From Sophora flavescens (lineage: Eukaryota > Streptophyta > Magnoliopsida > Fabales > Fabaceae): DNA of 64,000 nucleotides. The stretch covers positions 124,001 to 188,000 of the forward strand of contig JAUPTC010000016.1 of NCBI GenBank assembly GCA_030762895.1, in the 5' to 3' direction. Under the pieces are notes generated by a model that was not told where the DNA came from, did not search any database, and saw only the letters and a program-made list of their open reading frames with translations. The number at the start of each line of letters is the position of its first letter. Position 1 is the stretch's first letter. The translations under genes were made by a program, and so were the position numbers. Below are positions 1 through 11,799 of this stretch, piece after piece.

Positions 1-985
1 CACAACTCTAAAATACCAATTAACATGAATATTCAAAGATAAACAATCTATTTATCAAAGGTTCTCATACCCGACAGTCGTAGCCGTTTTAAAAACCATG
101 ACACTTCAATATTCATCAACTAACTTTGATATCTAATCTCCGGAGCTCCAACCAATAAATAAATGAGCTGATCAGGCTCTCAATGCCAAATAAGGCAGAA
201 TCAATGCCAGATATGGCAAAGTTCAAATAACCATTCCACTGTCCAAAACGAGGCAAAGTAGTGACTACATATAGCACATGATTTTTGTGGTCATATATCC
301 ATCAAGGCACAGTGATGCAAACTGCATGAATACTTGCATTGCCATCAAGCATTCAAGTCCTATGCAAAGGCATGTCTGCCCAAAATGCATGTAAAACATT
401 TTGTTCACGTAATTTTCTTTGTGTTCATTCTTTCCTTGTCGAGGCTCAAAGGCTCACGACCAAACCAAGGTTTAAACGTTTAAGTTTAACAACCATTCCC
501 ACAACAAGGACTTCAAGTCCAAACCAAACAAACAGACTCCAAGTCAAAAATGTGCAAATCACGAAATCTAGATCCGTGCACCAGATTTAGAGGACATCTA
601 GTCCATAACTTCACTTTTTGGACCCCGGGTCCATATCATAGAACTCTAGACACCGACATCTCGGCAGCTAGGTTCGTATTTCAATTTAACAACATTTTCA
701 CCCTGTGAAACACAAATCCAAAACAAAATTTCCTTAACTTATCCAAGTTGTCGGAAATAACCCATTGTATAAAAATACTTTACAGAAAATCCTTTTATGA
801 TGGAAATTCATTTTACAAAATCATCAAAATCACTTAAAATTCATTTTCTTTCATAAAATCAATATTTTGAACCCGAAAATATTGCTTTGATACAAATTCT
901 CTATTTTAACTAATATTACCATTTTTAATAATACTACCGTAAATATTGTCGGAATTGTTCCATGTTTGACATTTTAAAAACATTA
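1..985. repeat. Degenerate fragment of the repeat family found again at 15143-18879
   Basis: Non-coding and AT-rich. The stretch around 360-470 lines up by eye with 15925-16010: both have a GTCTGCC block, then a run ending in TCTTTGTGTTCA, then TTTCCTTG. The block GAGCTGATCAGGCTC near 173 matches GAGTTGATCAGACTC near 15761. Further shared blocks occur near 640-665 and 16225-16245. Where the second copy carries a 25-bp minisatellite, this copy has different short repeats built on 'atgccaga'. The right edge near 985 is approximate, and the left end runs off the window. Confidence 0.5.
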
Positions 986-1435
986 TAAGTCCAAAAATGA
1001 CTTAATGAAGTAGTCGCATTTGGGATTTTTCTATTGGAGCTTATAACAGGTGATCGTGCAGTTCTCTAAGGTTTTTGCTCAACAAGGAAGGTTATTCTTT
1101 AGTTAATTATGTGCCAGGCATTATATATTATACTGGGGATTCATTTAGTGCTAAGTTTCTGCTTGGTTCATAGCAGTTGCTGAATGCTACTACTATGGAC
1201 ACTGGACTATTTGCACCATTTTTAGTTATATGCTATTTTGACAATAGTCTAGGCTTAAGTATGAATCTTTTTGTTTAGGGTGTGAGTATTCAGATTTTTT
1301 TTTCTATTGCATTTTATGTATAATTTTTCTATTTTGAACGCTGATTGCCCATTAAGGTGGATGATGACCTAATGACAATTTATCATTTGTCTCTCTATAA
1401 TTCTACAAGTTAAAAGTATATATTTTCCCATGCAG

Positions 1436-1532
1436 GCTGCAGCAAATAGTTTAATTGCTACTTTGGTTTCACTACATCCTGCATTTGGCATTTTTGAGGG
1501 GGGTTGCTTCTATATGTTCCCACTTGCACAAG
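1436..1532 (+). other. Exon-like segment of unknown origin
   Basis: A 97-bp open segment is bounded by a good acceptor (TTTTCCCATGCAG) and a GT donor (ACAAG then GTAGTT). It translates without stops in one frame (AAANSLIATLVSLH at its start). I do not recognise the protein and see no convincing neighbouring exons. It may be a relic of a captured gene or chance. Confidence 0.2.
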
Positions 1533-1738
1533 GTAGTTGTTCTCTTTATTGTTTCCTATGAAGATGTTGCTTGCTATGAATCAGAGAGAGGGGGAAGTGG
1601 AAAGGTAAAATTTTAAAATTGATTTACCCCGTACACCAACTGTTTGCCAGAGTGTTTGAAATTAATTTGTGCTTACATGCTTGGTGAGAAAGGTTAAGTT
1701 AAAGAATCATCATTTGGGGGTTTAGGGTTTCGTCCCAC

Positions 1739-1969
1739 ATGAGTGAGTTGGTGTTGTTGAATGTTGAGTGTGCTGTTTTGTGGTTTTCACTTAGAAACTT
1801 TGAAGTTATCACTGATTTGGATTTTGGATTTGATGAACAGGTTGGCTTCCTTCCCACCTTTATCCACTTGCTAGCAAAGTTATTGTTAAAAGTAAATCAT
1901 CTCTCTCTTTCTCTACATGCATACCCAATCTGCACTATATTCCTTCCAAATTGTGCTTATGTTCATTGA
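1739..1969 (+). pseudogene. Short ORF with weak resemblance to DUF1985 proteins
   Basis: This 76-codon ORF contains the segment WFSLRNFEVITDLDFG, which resembles the 'RFsireFalvTGL' core of the plant DUF1985 family. Those proteins are carried by some MULE and Ulp1-protease-bearing transposons. The family match is recalled, not computed, and nothing else in the ORF supports it. If right, it is a transposon gene scrap; it could equally be a chance ORF. Confidence 0.2.
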
Positions 1970-3610
1970 GGCTTATGAGCTTATACCCTGTTCAGAACAT
2001 ACATCTTTTATCCCTTTTCTTTACAAAGTTGCAAGTTTTATGCCAAATCTTTCTACCCAATAAGATGTGTATGCAATTTGCTCCTTATAACTCTTAATTT
2101 ACTTGAACTCAATTTAGACATCTACCATAGGCAAGTCGAGAGAGTTTGCTAGCAGACTTAATGGTAGTACTTTGGTGGGGTATATGTATGGTTAAGGGTA
2201 TGTTTGAAAGAAAAAAGTGATTGCAACATGGATAGATTTAGTTTGTATTGTAGTCAAACCGATAATTTGCAGTAAACTTAACCATATATAAAATCTTTAC
2301 ACAAGTGAAGTTCAAGAACTTGGATAAACCAGTAAATTGAGAAGAAAGCAAAGCAAGAGTGCATGAAATTATGCTTACGGATGAAGGCACTAAGAGTGAT
2401 GCTGCCATGGTCGGAACTCTTTCCTTTTTGTAAATGTTTCAAAAACAAATATGAAAAATTCATGCAAAATTCATCCAAGTATGTTGTATGTATTTTAATT
2501 ACATTCTTTAAGTTACATGTATGTATTTACCCTTCTGAATTTTAATTAGATTATTGATAAATCTACATAATCCATTGCTTCAAAAATTCATCCAGCTATA
2601 TGTATATCTGTTCTTTTGAGAGCTAAGTATAGAAGGCAACAATTATTATATTCAAGACCACATTGAATAGCCAAAACCTGGACAAAATGAAGATTTGAAG
2701 TCTAGCAGGGTCACTGCAGAAAGAAGAATATGACATGTCAAGGGAATCAACATTTACCAGAAAAAGGTCATGTTTAGTTTTTATTTTCCCCATTTATAAC
2801 ATCTAATGATTTTTAATGGCCATTTTTCATTCTCCTTACTGAAAAATGTTTCCCACTAACAATAATTAGAAAGGCCTTTTTGCTTGCTGGCCATATTCTA
2901 TTTTACTTGAGCAGTGAGCATCCATCAGAGTTCAAATGTATCTGAAATTTGAAAGATGAAGACATTGTCTCAAGCTATGCTGGTGAGTTTTAGTAGATGT
3001 TGTAAATGTGTCTATGCGGGTGATTTTACTAAATACTAAATTGGCAAGGATATATTACAATAAGTTGAAGCTAAAAAAAATTTCTATTATTTCTTCTCTT
3101 TATACCCTGCAAGTGTTTGCTTGCAAAGTACTGCCTGGATGGATGTATAGTTATATTCTTGTGTGTTTTCTTCTGTTGTATGATTATGAACAGAGAAGGA
3201 GGATTTAACTTTATTTGGAGACAATTGAAAAGTTGGATCAAAACCCGATGGTTTTTTTTTTAAAAAAAATTTTAAAGATGCCTTCTTCAGTATTATTTAT
3301 TTTTAGATGTTTGGCAATCATATGTATTATCAAATCTCCCATTTTAATATTGTTTGACCCTTTATTTTATTTGATTCTGTGTAATGATAATTTCATGGTG
3401 TAATTGCAGAACTTCCATCAGATTTTTACTGTTGTGCTTGATGTGATACATGATTTAACCAATCACATTGTTTCCTTATTTATCCCAAATTTGCAGTCAG
3501 TTTTAGTATTAATACTGCCCTAGAGGGAGTCAAGTTGATACAAATCATTTAATGCCTGCATTAAATATTATTACAATTTAAAAATATAAGTTGTTTACTT
3601 ATAAGTCTTT
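1970..3610. other. AT-rich stretch without a recognisable gene
   Basis: Short ORFs occur near 2278-2545 and 3008-3403, but none shows a known domain, a convincing splice structure or a biased composition. I see nothing here that can be supported as a gene or a defined mobile element. Confidence 0.5.
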
Positions 3611-3790
3611 ATATTATCACTATTTTGAAACCAAGCCTCTTGGCCCGACGGTTGTAAGGCTTGCCTTGAGACACTCTAGGGGTCGACTCGGTTTGCTCCC
3701 GAATTCGATTCCCATGAATGGTGATTAGTTCTTCGTTGTCAAATTTGGAATACATTGGGTTTAGACCAAAAAAATATTATCACTATTTTG
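3611..3790 (+). mobile_element. tRNA-derived SINE with 17-bp target-site duplication
   Basis: The 17-bp ATATTATCACTATTTTG occurs at 3611-3627 and again at 3774-3790, perfectly. Between them lies a 146-bp body (3628-3773) with a pol III A-box-like TGGCCCGACGG at 3641-3651 and a B-box-like ATTCGATTCCC near 3703-3713, about 60 bp apart as in tRNA-derived SINEs. The body ends in a short A run. Two promoter boxes, an A tail and a long perfect duplication together make a plant SINE nearly certain. The perfect duplication suggests a fairly recent insertion. I cannot name the family. Confidence 0.85.
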
Positions 3791-3889
3791 TGCTGTATTT
3801 TTGTGCAGATGAAATCATTAAACGATGCATGGATTTGAAGCCTTCAAACCACGGCAGTTGCAGCTAATCATGGGGAAAATTGATACATC

Positions 3890-3964
3890 CGCTACAAGAA
3901 ATTTGCCATATATCTACATACGCTTTCAATGACAGTCATAAAAACCTTAGGTATATGTATCATA
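3890..3964 (+). mobile_element. Possible CACTA-transposon terminus cut by the Helitron
   Basis: CGCTACAAGAAATTTGCC resembles the CACTACAAGAAAA terminus of CACTA (En/Spm) elements, with one change in the first five bases. A subterminal-like 'aaaaccttaggtata' follows at about 3938; a similar motif recurs in the CACTA end at 58740-59090. The sequence stops where the Helitron begins at 3965, which would mean the Helitron landed in a CACTA element. Evidence is thin. Confidence 0.35.
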
Positions 3965-3975
3965 CTAGTTGAATC

Positions 3976-3992
3976 CCCGTGCGTTGCACGGG
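3976..3992 (-). other. Helitron 3' terminal hairpin
   Basis: CCCGTGC at 3976-3982 pairs perfectly with GCACGGG at 3986-3992 around a 3-base loop. It sits 7 bp from CTAG (3965-3968). This is the diagnostic layout of a Helitron 3' end read on the minus strand. Confidence 0.8.
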
Positions 3993-4120
3993 TGTGTAAA
4001 ACTACATTAAAATATTATAATTTATATGATACTAAATTTGTTACTACATAAAAAGTAAGGCCAGAAATTGTTATAAAACATGTACTAAATTCTTTTCTTT
4101 AAACGTACAACTATGCACAT

Positions 4121-4404
4121 AATCTCATTCGGTAGAAATAAATTCCATTAGTTGGGTTCTGCTGTCTGATATCAGTTGGTTATAAGGTTTGATTCACTAA
4201 CTAGTTGGAACCACTTGTAAAGGGTGATGAATTTATGGTTTTGCTATTGGGGGTGGGTTTTGCAGGATGTTGTAATATTGATACTGTTAGTTCATATAGT
4301 ATCATGGTTACATTGTGTCCTGTAAATCTTTTGTATATAGGTTGAGTACCCTTTGTACTCTTGAATATATTGACTTTTTGCTTATCAAAAAAAAAAAATC
4401 TCAT
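4121..4404 (+). mobile_element. 5'-truncated LINE 3' fragment
   Basis: About 268 bp (4129-4396) end in the pattern typical of plant L1 tails, TTTTTGCTTATC followed by 12 A, preceded by a 'ggttgagtaccctttgtactc' type segment. AATCTCAT occurs just before (4121-4128) and just after the A run (4397-4404), a plausible 8-bp target duplication. It is severely 5'-truncated, as is usual for LINE insertions, and is nested in the Helitron. Confidence 0.6.
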
Positions 4405-4729
4405 ATTTTTAATTTTTAATATGTAATTGTCATTACCATTTATAGTTGTAAAAATTTCTAAATAACTGTAATAAACTGAAAGTTAAAAATATTTATGTAA
4501 AATAAAACATTATCAAACTCTAGAAAGATGAAATAAGTTTTGCGTGCTCCAAAACTCACCTCCATAGAATTCAAACCTATAGCAGTTACTATATTCCCTA
4601 TAGAGGATGTTTCAAAATAACAGTTATAATACAAATCTACTGTTTAATTAAACCTATAGCAGTTACTGTATTTCCCTATAGCAGTTACAGTATAACAGTT
4701 AGAATACAAATAGAATACAATTAATAATA

Positions 4730-4790
4730 CTAGCGGCAAGACACAAGCACTCACGTGACCGCATTTCTAATGCTTTTACTCGTCTTTATT
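4730..4790 (-). mobile_element. Second Helitron 3' end (CTAG plus degenerate hairpin)
   Basis: On the minus strand a palindrome-rich stretch (GTGAGTGCTTGTGTCTTGCC) is followed by CTAG at 4730-4733 and then T. The same motif with a better hairpin occurs at 18880-18899 and, with an adjacent CTAG, near 19838 and 42285. This is a Helitron family different from that of the 3965 end. It may be the true 3' end of the coding Helitron or a nested non-autonomous copy. Confidence 0.5.
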
Positions 4791-5496
4791 ATATAGATTT
4801 ATCCTACTTTATAATGTGACGTAATAATATAAACACACATTATATACATCAATGTGTTAATAATATCATGGTACAAATAATGTAAAAATAAATAAGATAC
4901 ATATTCTAATAAAAAACAAATCAAAGGTACCAAATATAATTTAGTAAGCGACTATTATTTGACCTCGACATCTCAGCATTTAGATTTATAAGGAGATTAA
5001 GTATGGATCAATTTTCAGTAGCTTTTTACATTTCCTTGCATTACAAACAAAATAAATTTATAATGTTTTTTTTATTAGATAAAAGTAACAAAGCATATAA
5101 ATTTTAAAAAAAAACATAATTTACTTCTAATAGTCGTTTCCCTTGTCACAATTCTCAAAAAATCTTCGTACTTTTTATCATCTTTAATGTTTTTTTTTTA
5201 ATAAACTACAAATGAAATAAAAAATGTAAGACTAAAATTTGGAACATTCATTATCATATCATTCATAACAAATATAATGTATTATTAAAAGAACACAATA
5301 CATCCTCAAGTAAGACCATTTTTTGTTTCAAATGTATTGAACTATGACGACTTCTTTTGCTTGGTAATGTAGCTTCAAGTTTCCTAATAATTTAAAAAAA
5401 CAAAAGATAGTATTTTAATAAATTGTGAAAATAATATAACTTAATATATAGTAAATATGTATATTATCATATCGAATAAAATACATAATACATTAC

Positions 5497-5932
5497 CTTT
5501 CTAACCTTTGAGCCCACAATCCTCTTTTTACCATGTTCCATAGCTGAGTCTTATCTGCTGTTACTGTGGAACCCCACCCAAAAGAGTATATCTTTAGATG
5601 ATGTACCTGATTATCAAAAGATTAGAATATCGGTTTTTTTATACAACGACATAATATGAAGATTTCTAATATAATTTTATAATTCACCTTTTTGTCAACT
5701 GGGCATAAAGATGCAATTGATCGCTAAGCCTTCAATATTTTCCATAGTTTTTGAAAGTCGTGATCCTATCATTTTTTTAGTCGAAGTGTTAATAGATTGA
5801 TATGGAAAAATGTTTAAATAAAAGTTGTTCACGTGAACCTACCTGCTTGTCACAGCACATACCCGAAATATTTGTCATCATCTCTTGCAATAAACGGTAG
5901 CTCTACTTGAACTCTAGTTCCACTGTAAATTT
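5497..5932 (-). pseudogene. Possible 3' exons of the Helitron gene
   Basis: Two exon-like blocks lie downstream of the helicase. 5843-5932 follows a TTTACAG acceptor and ends at a GT donor; it reads GTRVQVELPFIARDDD before a TGA. 5497-5606 lies between a CAG acceptor and a GTAATG donor and is open (YSFGWGSTVTADKTQLW). I do not recognise either peptide. They could be extra C-terminal exons of the Helitron protein or a captured gene piece. Confidence 0.25.
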
Positions 5933-6009
5933 TAAATTTATAAGATGATTTTTGGTTGTTCTGGGTAATATTAGTGTAATGCATTATATGTATATATGAT
6001 TTAATAAAT

Positions 6010-9000
6010 TTAAAAATACAATACCAGAGTCTGAGATAACAAAATATCCTTGAAGACAACATTTCTGGTGAAATGCTCATCTTCCCTTTCAATTTTTCCT
6101 TTTTTTATCAGGATTTTTGTGTCATTTTGAGATACACCTCTTGATAATGCCACATATAATTGACCATGGCAGAACACATGTCGTGGAAGATAAATCCCAA
6201 CATTGGGAATAGTTTGTCCCTGTGCCTTATTTATAGTTGTTGCAAAACTCAGTTTAACAGGAAACTGCTTCCGAATAATCACAAAGGGAAGTCCCGTGCT
6301 CTCAGGTGTCTTTAGTTTAATCCTGGGCAAGAAAGCTCTCCTTCCAGCATGGTTGCCTGTTATGATTTCTACATCCAACAGATTCATAAATACACCCCGA
6401 CATAGTAATCGTGAACCATTACAGAAGCCAGATTTAGGGTCAATGTTTCGTAACAACATCAGCGGTGCTCCTTTTTTTACCTTCAGAATATGCGGTGGCA
6501 AACCACCGGGAGCAATGGAATTTAAGTATTCCTGTTGATATAAGTTTCTTGTGTCCCCTTCGACCTCATCAAAAGACAACAAACTTTTCTCTTCACCCGG
6601 GAAATGTTCGATAATAATGTCATTTAGTTTCTGAACATCCTCATTTTTTGGTGTTAGTATCGTTCTTTCCACCATATAAGATGCATCCCAACCATGATCT
6701 TCTAATTTGGGGAATGTTTGTTGTATAAGTATACGTATCCAACTTTCTCCTTCCCATGGAATTGCAATTTGTTGGGGTACCCTCACCATATCATTATCCT
6801 TTGTAGGTTCAGCACCATCTCCTATCCGCATAAGATAGTCGGCAAAATCTCGATCTTGTAATGCACGCATGTTTTGGCGTAGATGCAATACCTTTGTATT
6901 AGCCTATATATGAGATTTAACGATACATGCAGAAATCGTCTATGCCTTAGTCCCTTTTGCAACAACAGGAAGTACTTAGCGGAAATCCCCTCCCATAATC
7001 ATCACTTCCCCCCCGAATGGAGCATCACACTCAAGAATATCCTTCAAGGTGCGGTCTAATGCTTCTATAGCATATCTACTTGTCATGGGTACCTCGTCCC
7101 AAATGATTGCTGTTGTTTTTCTTATTAGCTTCGCGAGATCAGATTGTTTACTTATTGAGCAAAAGGACCCTTCTTCTGTATTGATGGGTATCTTAAATCG
7201 GGAATGTGCCGTCCTACCATCGGGTAATAATGTAGCTGCTATACCAGATGAGGCTGTCGCTAAGACAATGTGACCCAAATGACTTAATTTTCCAATTAAT
7301 GTGCGATAAATGAATGTCTTACCTGTTCCTCCTGGCCCATCCATAAAGAAAACCCGACTCTGCTTACGTTGGATAACATCCATAATGGTATTGTAAGCAA
7401 ACAACTGGTCATCATTTAACTTCTCAACGAAACTCAAATCTTCAATAGGAACTTGGACCAATAGCTCTTCCTGTATAACTCTTGGAACATGATTACCTTC
7501 AGCGGTCTCCAATGATAATTCAGGCAAAGCATAATTTGTTATTTGTTTTCCATGTTGAAGTAATAGGTCATTCAAATCCCTTAATAGCATGTTAGTCAAT
7601 GATGGCCCATTCACAGTGGATGTTGAAGGATAGTCCTCTACCATGTGGGTGTAAAACTCATCCCATAGGCGTCTTACATCAATTGGTTCACAAAAGACTA
7701 ATATAGTAGCAAACAATCTCCGTAAAGCATATGGCATTCGTAGACCTGATGCTTCAAGTAAGCATTCGCGAATACTGTTGTCTTGTTCTAAAAAGCCCCA
7801 TTGCTCGGCTGCTTTTTGGAATGTGGTGTAGCATGTGTTGTTTACTGTGAGCAAGTAATCCCAACTGGTTGGTCCTCTTATATGAGATAATAATACACGC
7901 AAATAGAATTTCTCCCTATCTGAAGGTGACACTGTATAGATTCGTCCAATAACTTTCCTTTGTATTCTTCGTCTGACCCATTCTTTAATTCCTTTTTTCC
8001 ATAAATAGTGTTCTGGAATCTCCCTGTACAGATAACACCTTGCATGTGGATCTCTCCGGTTCAGGGCAAAGAATTGTGTGAGCATTGTTATGGAGTTACG
8101 CGCATCATTTAGTACATCGTCGATTCTTTGATTTGTACGGTATCGCACTTGATGGTGATTTGGTAGGTGGATTTGTAATCTTTCAACACTTGGATACATT
8201 CGGTACATGGTGATTGAAAATATTCTCCATAACGCCTCTAGAGCACAAATCCATCTTGCATCAATATACTGCTTGACCTCATCCATATGAACCTCCATCG
8301 CAACTCGATCAGGACCTTTATAGACATATTTATATAGGTACTTGATACTCTTGATACTACTGCACACTTCAACATTTATATGACAGTCATACTTTAACAG
8401 CAACCATGGGTTATAAGGTACCACCCATCTATTATCTATAGATATATGTCTATTCAAAGTTACTGGACCATCATTCCGTCTTCTATACCGTGGATATGAG
8501 TCAATACCTTGTCGTGTCTCTTGGATGAACTCTTTTGGGAACCCCTTCTTACATTGGCCATCCTTCATACATGGTGATCTTGGATTCAGTCTACCGCACG
8601 GTCCATGAATCATGTGTTTTAGCACTGCGGCATGTAATTGTGGCTCTTCTTCAAATTTTGGTATTTCCACTCTAACAACACTATCATATTCTTCTGGGTT
8701 ACGTAATCTGTCATTAGGTTCCATGATCAGTAGCATATGCACGTGAGGCAATCCTCGTTTTTGGAATTCAGTTACATACATATAACTTTTGACCTTTCCT
8801 AAGACGCCTTTTTTAATTATGTCATGCTTCAATTGCTCGAACTTTGAACGGAAGATTCTTGTCAGCAAGTCTGGACGATCTTGTGGAGTTTGAAATGGGC
8901 CAAGTTCAGATGATATTTTAATCCATGATGGATTGCATGTCATGGTAAGAAAAATATCAGGTTTGCCGTCATGAAGCACAATAGCCATACCATCCTCATA

Positions 9001-10250
9001 CCGTTGTGTCATGTCTTGACGGCTACCAATAAATGATGAAGGCAATATGGTTCTCCGTCCGATATTTTCTACAAAGAGTAATAGTAAGTGTTGATGGTGT
9101 TTGATGTATTCGACATATATAGTTGTATAAATAATTTTGATATATGCTATGAAGAGTACCCGTAGCAGTTTCTCCCACATGCAAAGCATCTTGCAAGCCT
9201 TGATACAATTCAGAGCGAATTTTACTTTGGTGAGTTTGGACCCACCTTAACCTTGCTGCTTCGATCTTGACATAGTTGTCTACAACATATTGTGGTAGTA
9301 GTCGTCCCGATTTTAGCAATATGGAATAATCATTGGAACGAATCTACAATCCGTGAAACAATTAATGACCAATGAAAATTTATTTTGTGTCAAGTATTAT
9401 ATTTTATAAATGAAAATATTGTAGAAACTACATTATGTACCTGAAGCATGTAACTGTAATATTCTAGACATGTTATAGGTTGTCCTTCATCATTTGTGGT
9501 TTCGCGGTCCCATCCAAACGTTCTGTAAGGGAATAATAGAGGATATTGTAATGGATCATAATATCCCGTAGTTTCTTTAACATTTATGAGATTCCCAACA
9601 TGACTCATCACGATGATCTTCGGTTCAGTTGAGATTGATACCGTGTCTCCACCAACGACAATTGCTGCGACTTGGGATGCAGTTGGCATATTATGATGTG
9701 GTTGATTAGCAGGGTGCTCCTTGATGAGTAGACTACAATCATGTACAGCTGGACGTTGTGCAAGTTGCCTTAATGCGTGCACATATGGATTGCAACCATG
9801 GAGCATTTGTTGCAACTTTTGAACAATATTTTGTTAAAGTTGAGGGTTTTCAAGCATCCTGTTTTGTAACTCATGCTCTGTATCGTAGATGTTCATTTGC
9901 AAGAATCGTGGTCTTGAACCCTCGGTTGGATAGAATCCTCCTATCTTATGATAAATTGCACCTTGAGCACGAAAACTATAGATGTCACGTCCAGTTGCAG
10001 CGACATTCTCATCAATATGTACACCCATTGAAGTGAATGAGAGCACATGATTGTAATTCCTAATGTGTTGTCTAAAATGTCTTCCTTCGGTTGAACTGTC
10101 TAAAAATATTTCTAGCAACTCTGGAGGTGCATCTACTTGTTCTAACGATATCTTCCCACCAGAGCAGCACATGTCACGTGATTCATGATAAAATAATCGT
10201 GCATTGCAACGTGTACATGTGATTGGGGCTGGCAAACGGGAAGCAACCAT
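6010..10250 (-). pseudogene. Helitron Rep/PIF1 helicase pseudogene
   Basis: This encodes the rolling-circle replication initiator and 5'-3' helicase of Helitrons, which nick and unwind DNA for peel-and-paste transposition. Order of parts: a Cys-rich zinc-finger-like start (CTRC, then CC) in 9834-10250; the Helitron N domain; the HUH motif GLPHVHMLL near 8731-8744; a Tyr/Lys block SIKYLYKYVYK; Walker A GPGGTGKT near 7325; the Asp-Glu box WDEVPM; motif V (INKAQGQTIP); and motif VI (YVALSRG) near the end. Two introns can be placed by homology: 9344-9440 and 9069-9159. Both are GT-AG and splicing them restores a continuous frame. Nonsense codons at 9834-9836 and 6976-6978, and two more between 6889 and 6975, all lie in the same frame, so the gene is dead. 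The apparent start at 6888 is a TTG inside the gene and is not real. Confidence 0.88.
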
Positions 10251-10509
10251 TATTGAAGTATTAAGAAAATCTTTAGCATTATTATGTTTTGGTTGGAAAT
10301 AAAACTACAAATCTGCGTTTAAAAAAAAATACATAACAGTTTTTTAAATGTGCATATTATTTTGTTTTTTAGTCATATAAGGACAATGTTGTAGATCCAT
10401 TTTCATCAAATTTAGAAATTAAGATCACTGAATTTACATAATAATTTATTTTTCAATGTATGAAATTCAATAATATCGTACAAAGTACCAAAAATTTATA
10501 AATTAATAT

Positions 10510-11280
10510 TTTTGAATGTCCATCACTAATCGTGTACGTCACTTATTCCAGCTTCATGGTCATGTGTTCCTTGAAACCACAATAAAGACAATATTAGGTA
10601 ACAAATTTTTTATGCATAAAGACATTCAAAAGCATTAGAAATGCATACAGACAGACACGACAGTAGTAATTAATTAATATATAAAATTTAAATATAAAAT
10701 ATCAAAAGGTACAAACCGCCAAAAATTTAAGTATTAAAATTTCTAAAAGTCCACAACTAACCATGTCCACCACTTGTTCCAGCTTCATTGTCATGTGTTC
10801 CTTGAAACGGTGTTGAGACAATAATAGGTTCTACATTATTTATTGTTAACAAAAAAAATAATTATTTAACATAAGGTAATCAAATTTTTATGTATAGAGA
10901 CATTAAAAATGAGAATCAGAGATATCACATTTATTTATTACAAATATAGAAACTTTGTTGATAATGATAAGTTTTAAGCTTCCAAATTTTATAGATAATT
11001 CATTTTTACTTATTTATAATTTAATAAAAGTTATCTATACTAATATATATTTTGTTGGCAAATTACGATATGTAAGTGTTAATATATAATTTGAAAAGGA
11101 ATAATAATCAAGTTTTAAAATTTTAATATAAAATACTAAATTCAAAGATGACATAAAATTTAAAGTTTATAATTTCTAAATGTCCATCACTAACCATGTC
11201 CGCTACTTGTTCCGGCTTCATGGTCATGTGTTCCTCGAAACCTCGTTGAAGCAATATTAGGATCTACATGATTTAGTTTT
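10510..11280 (-). repeat. Three copies of a short exon-like unit in the Helitron 5' region
   Basis: A block reading (minus strand) AGGAACACATGACCATGAAG and continuing through GGAACAAGT to GACATGGTTAG occurs three times, near 10533-10600, 10763-10835 and 11205-11275, with point differences. Flanking AT-rich sequence (for example near 10885-10925 and 11330-11365) is shared between the two right-hand copies, so exon-like core and intron-like flank were duplicated together. A possible GT donor (GTTAGT) follows each core. The units lie between the basic first exon and the zinc-finger exon. Confidence 0.6.
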
Positions 11281-11508
11281 GAAAAAAGAATTATTAAATA
11301 ACATAAGGTAAGCAAATGATTATATATACGGACATTAAAAAATGAGAATGAGAAATATCACATTATTTGACGTGCAAAAATAGAAACTTTGGTGATAAGA
11401 ATAAGTTCTAGGCCAGAACTTTATAGATAAACTATTAATATAAAGTAATATAGTTGCTAATTACCTTGATGATTAAATTTTAACGAATAAATTATTATAT
11501 ACCTTTTC

Positions 11509-11512
11509 TCAA

Positions 11513-11563
<51 letters not shown>

Positions 11564-11799
11564 ATACCTGTACTATTTTGTTGATCACTAGTTGATCGTG
11601 CAAGACGTCGCATAGTTGTCAATCTCATTGTTCTTGACTCCATAGCAACTATATTCCTTCCACGTCTATAATGTTCTCGTCGTCTAGCTGATTGTTCTTG
11701 TCGTTGCTCTGCGGTCATTCTCTGCCTTCTACTTCTTGTAAATTGCCTCCACATCTCTCGTTGATGCTCTTGAGATCGTTGATTGTTAATATTTTCCAT
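11509..11799 (-). pseudogene. Probable 5' exon of the Helitron gene (basic N terminus)
   Basis: An ATG-initiated ORF encodes about 75 residues very rich in Arg and Gln (RSRRQRMTAEQRQEQSARRR). Short Arg-rich leaders precede the zinc-finger and Rep parts in many plant Helitron proteins. The ORF runs into a TA microsatellite after STSDQQNSTG; a GTATAA donor lies there, so the exon probably ends near 11570. Its linkage to the exon starting near 10250 is inferred from order and strand. Confidence 0.5.
11518..11561. repeat. (AT)n microsatellite
   Basis: About 22 uninterrupted AT dinucleotide units lie just downstream of the first Helitron exon on the minus strand. Confidence 0.9.

Noticed and set aside
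6203..6538. 111-codon plus-strand ORF
   Set aside because: It lies wholly opposite the conserved Helitron helicase C-terminal motifs; a shadow frame.
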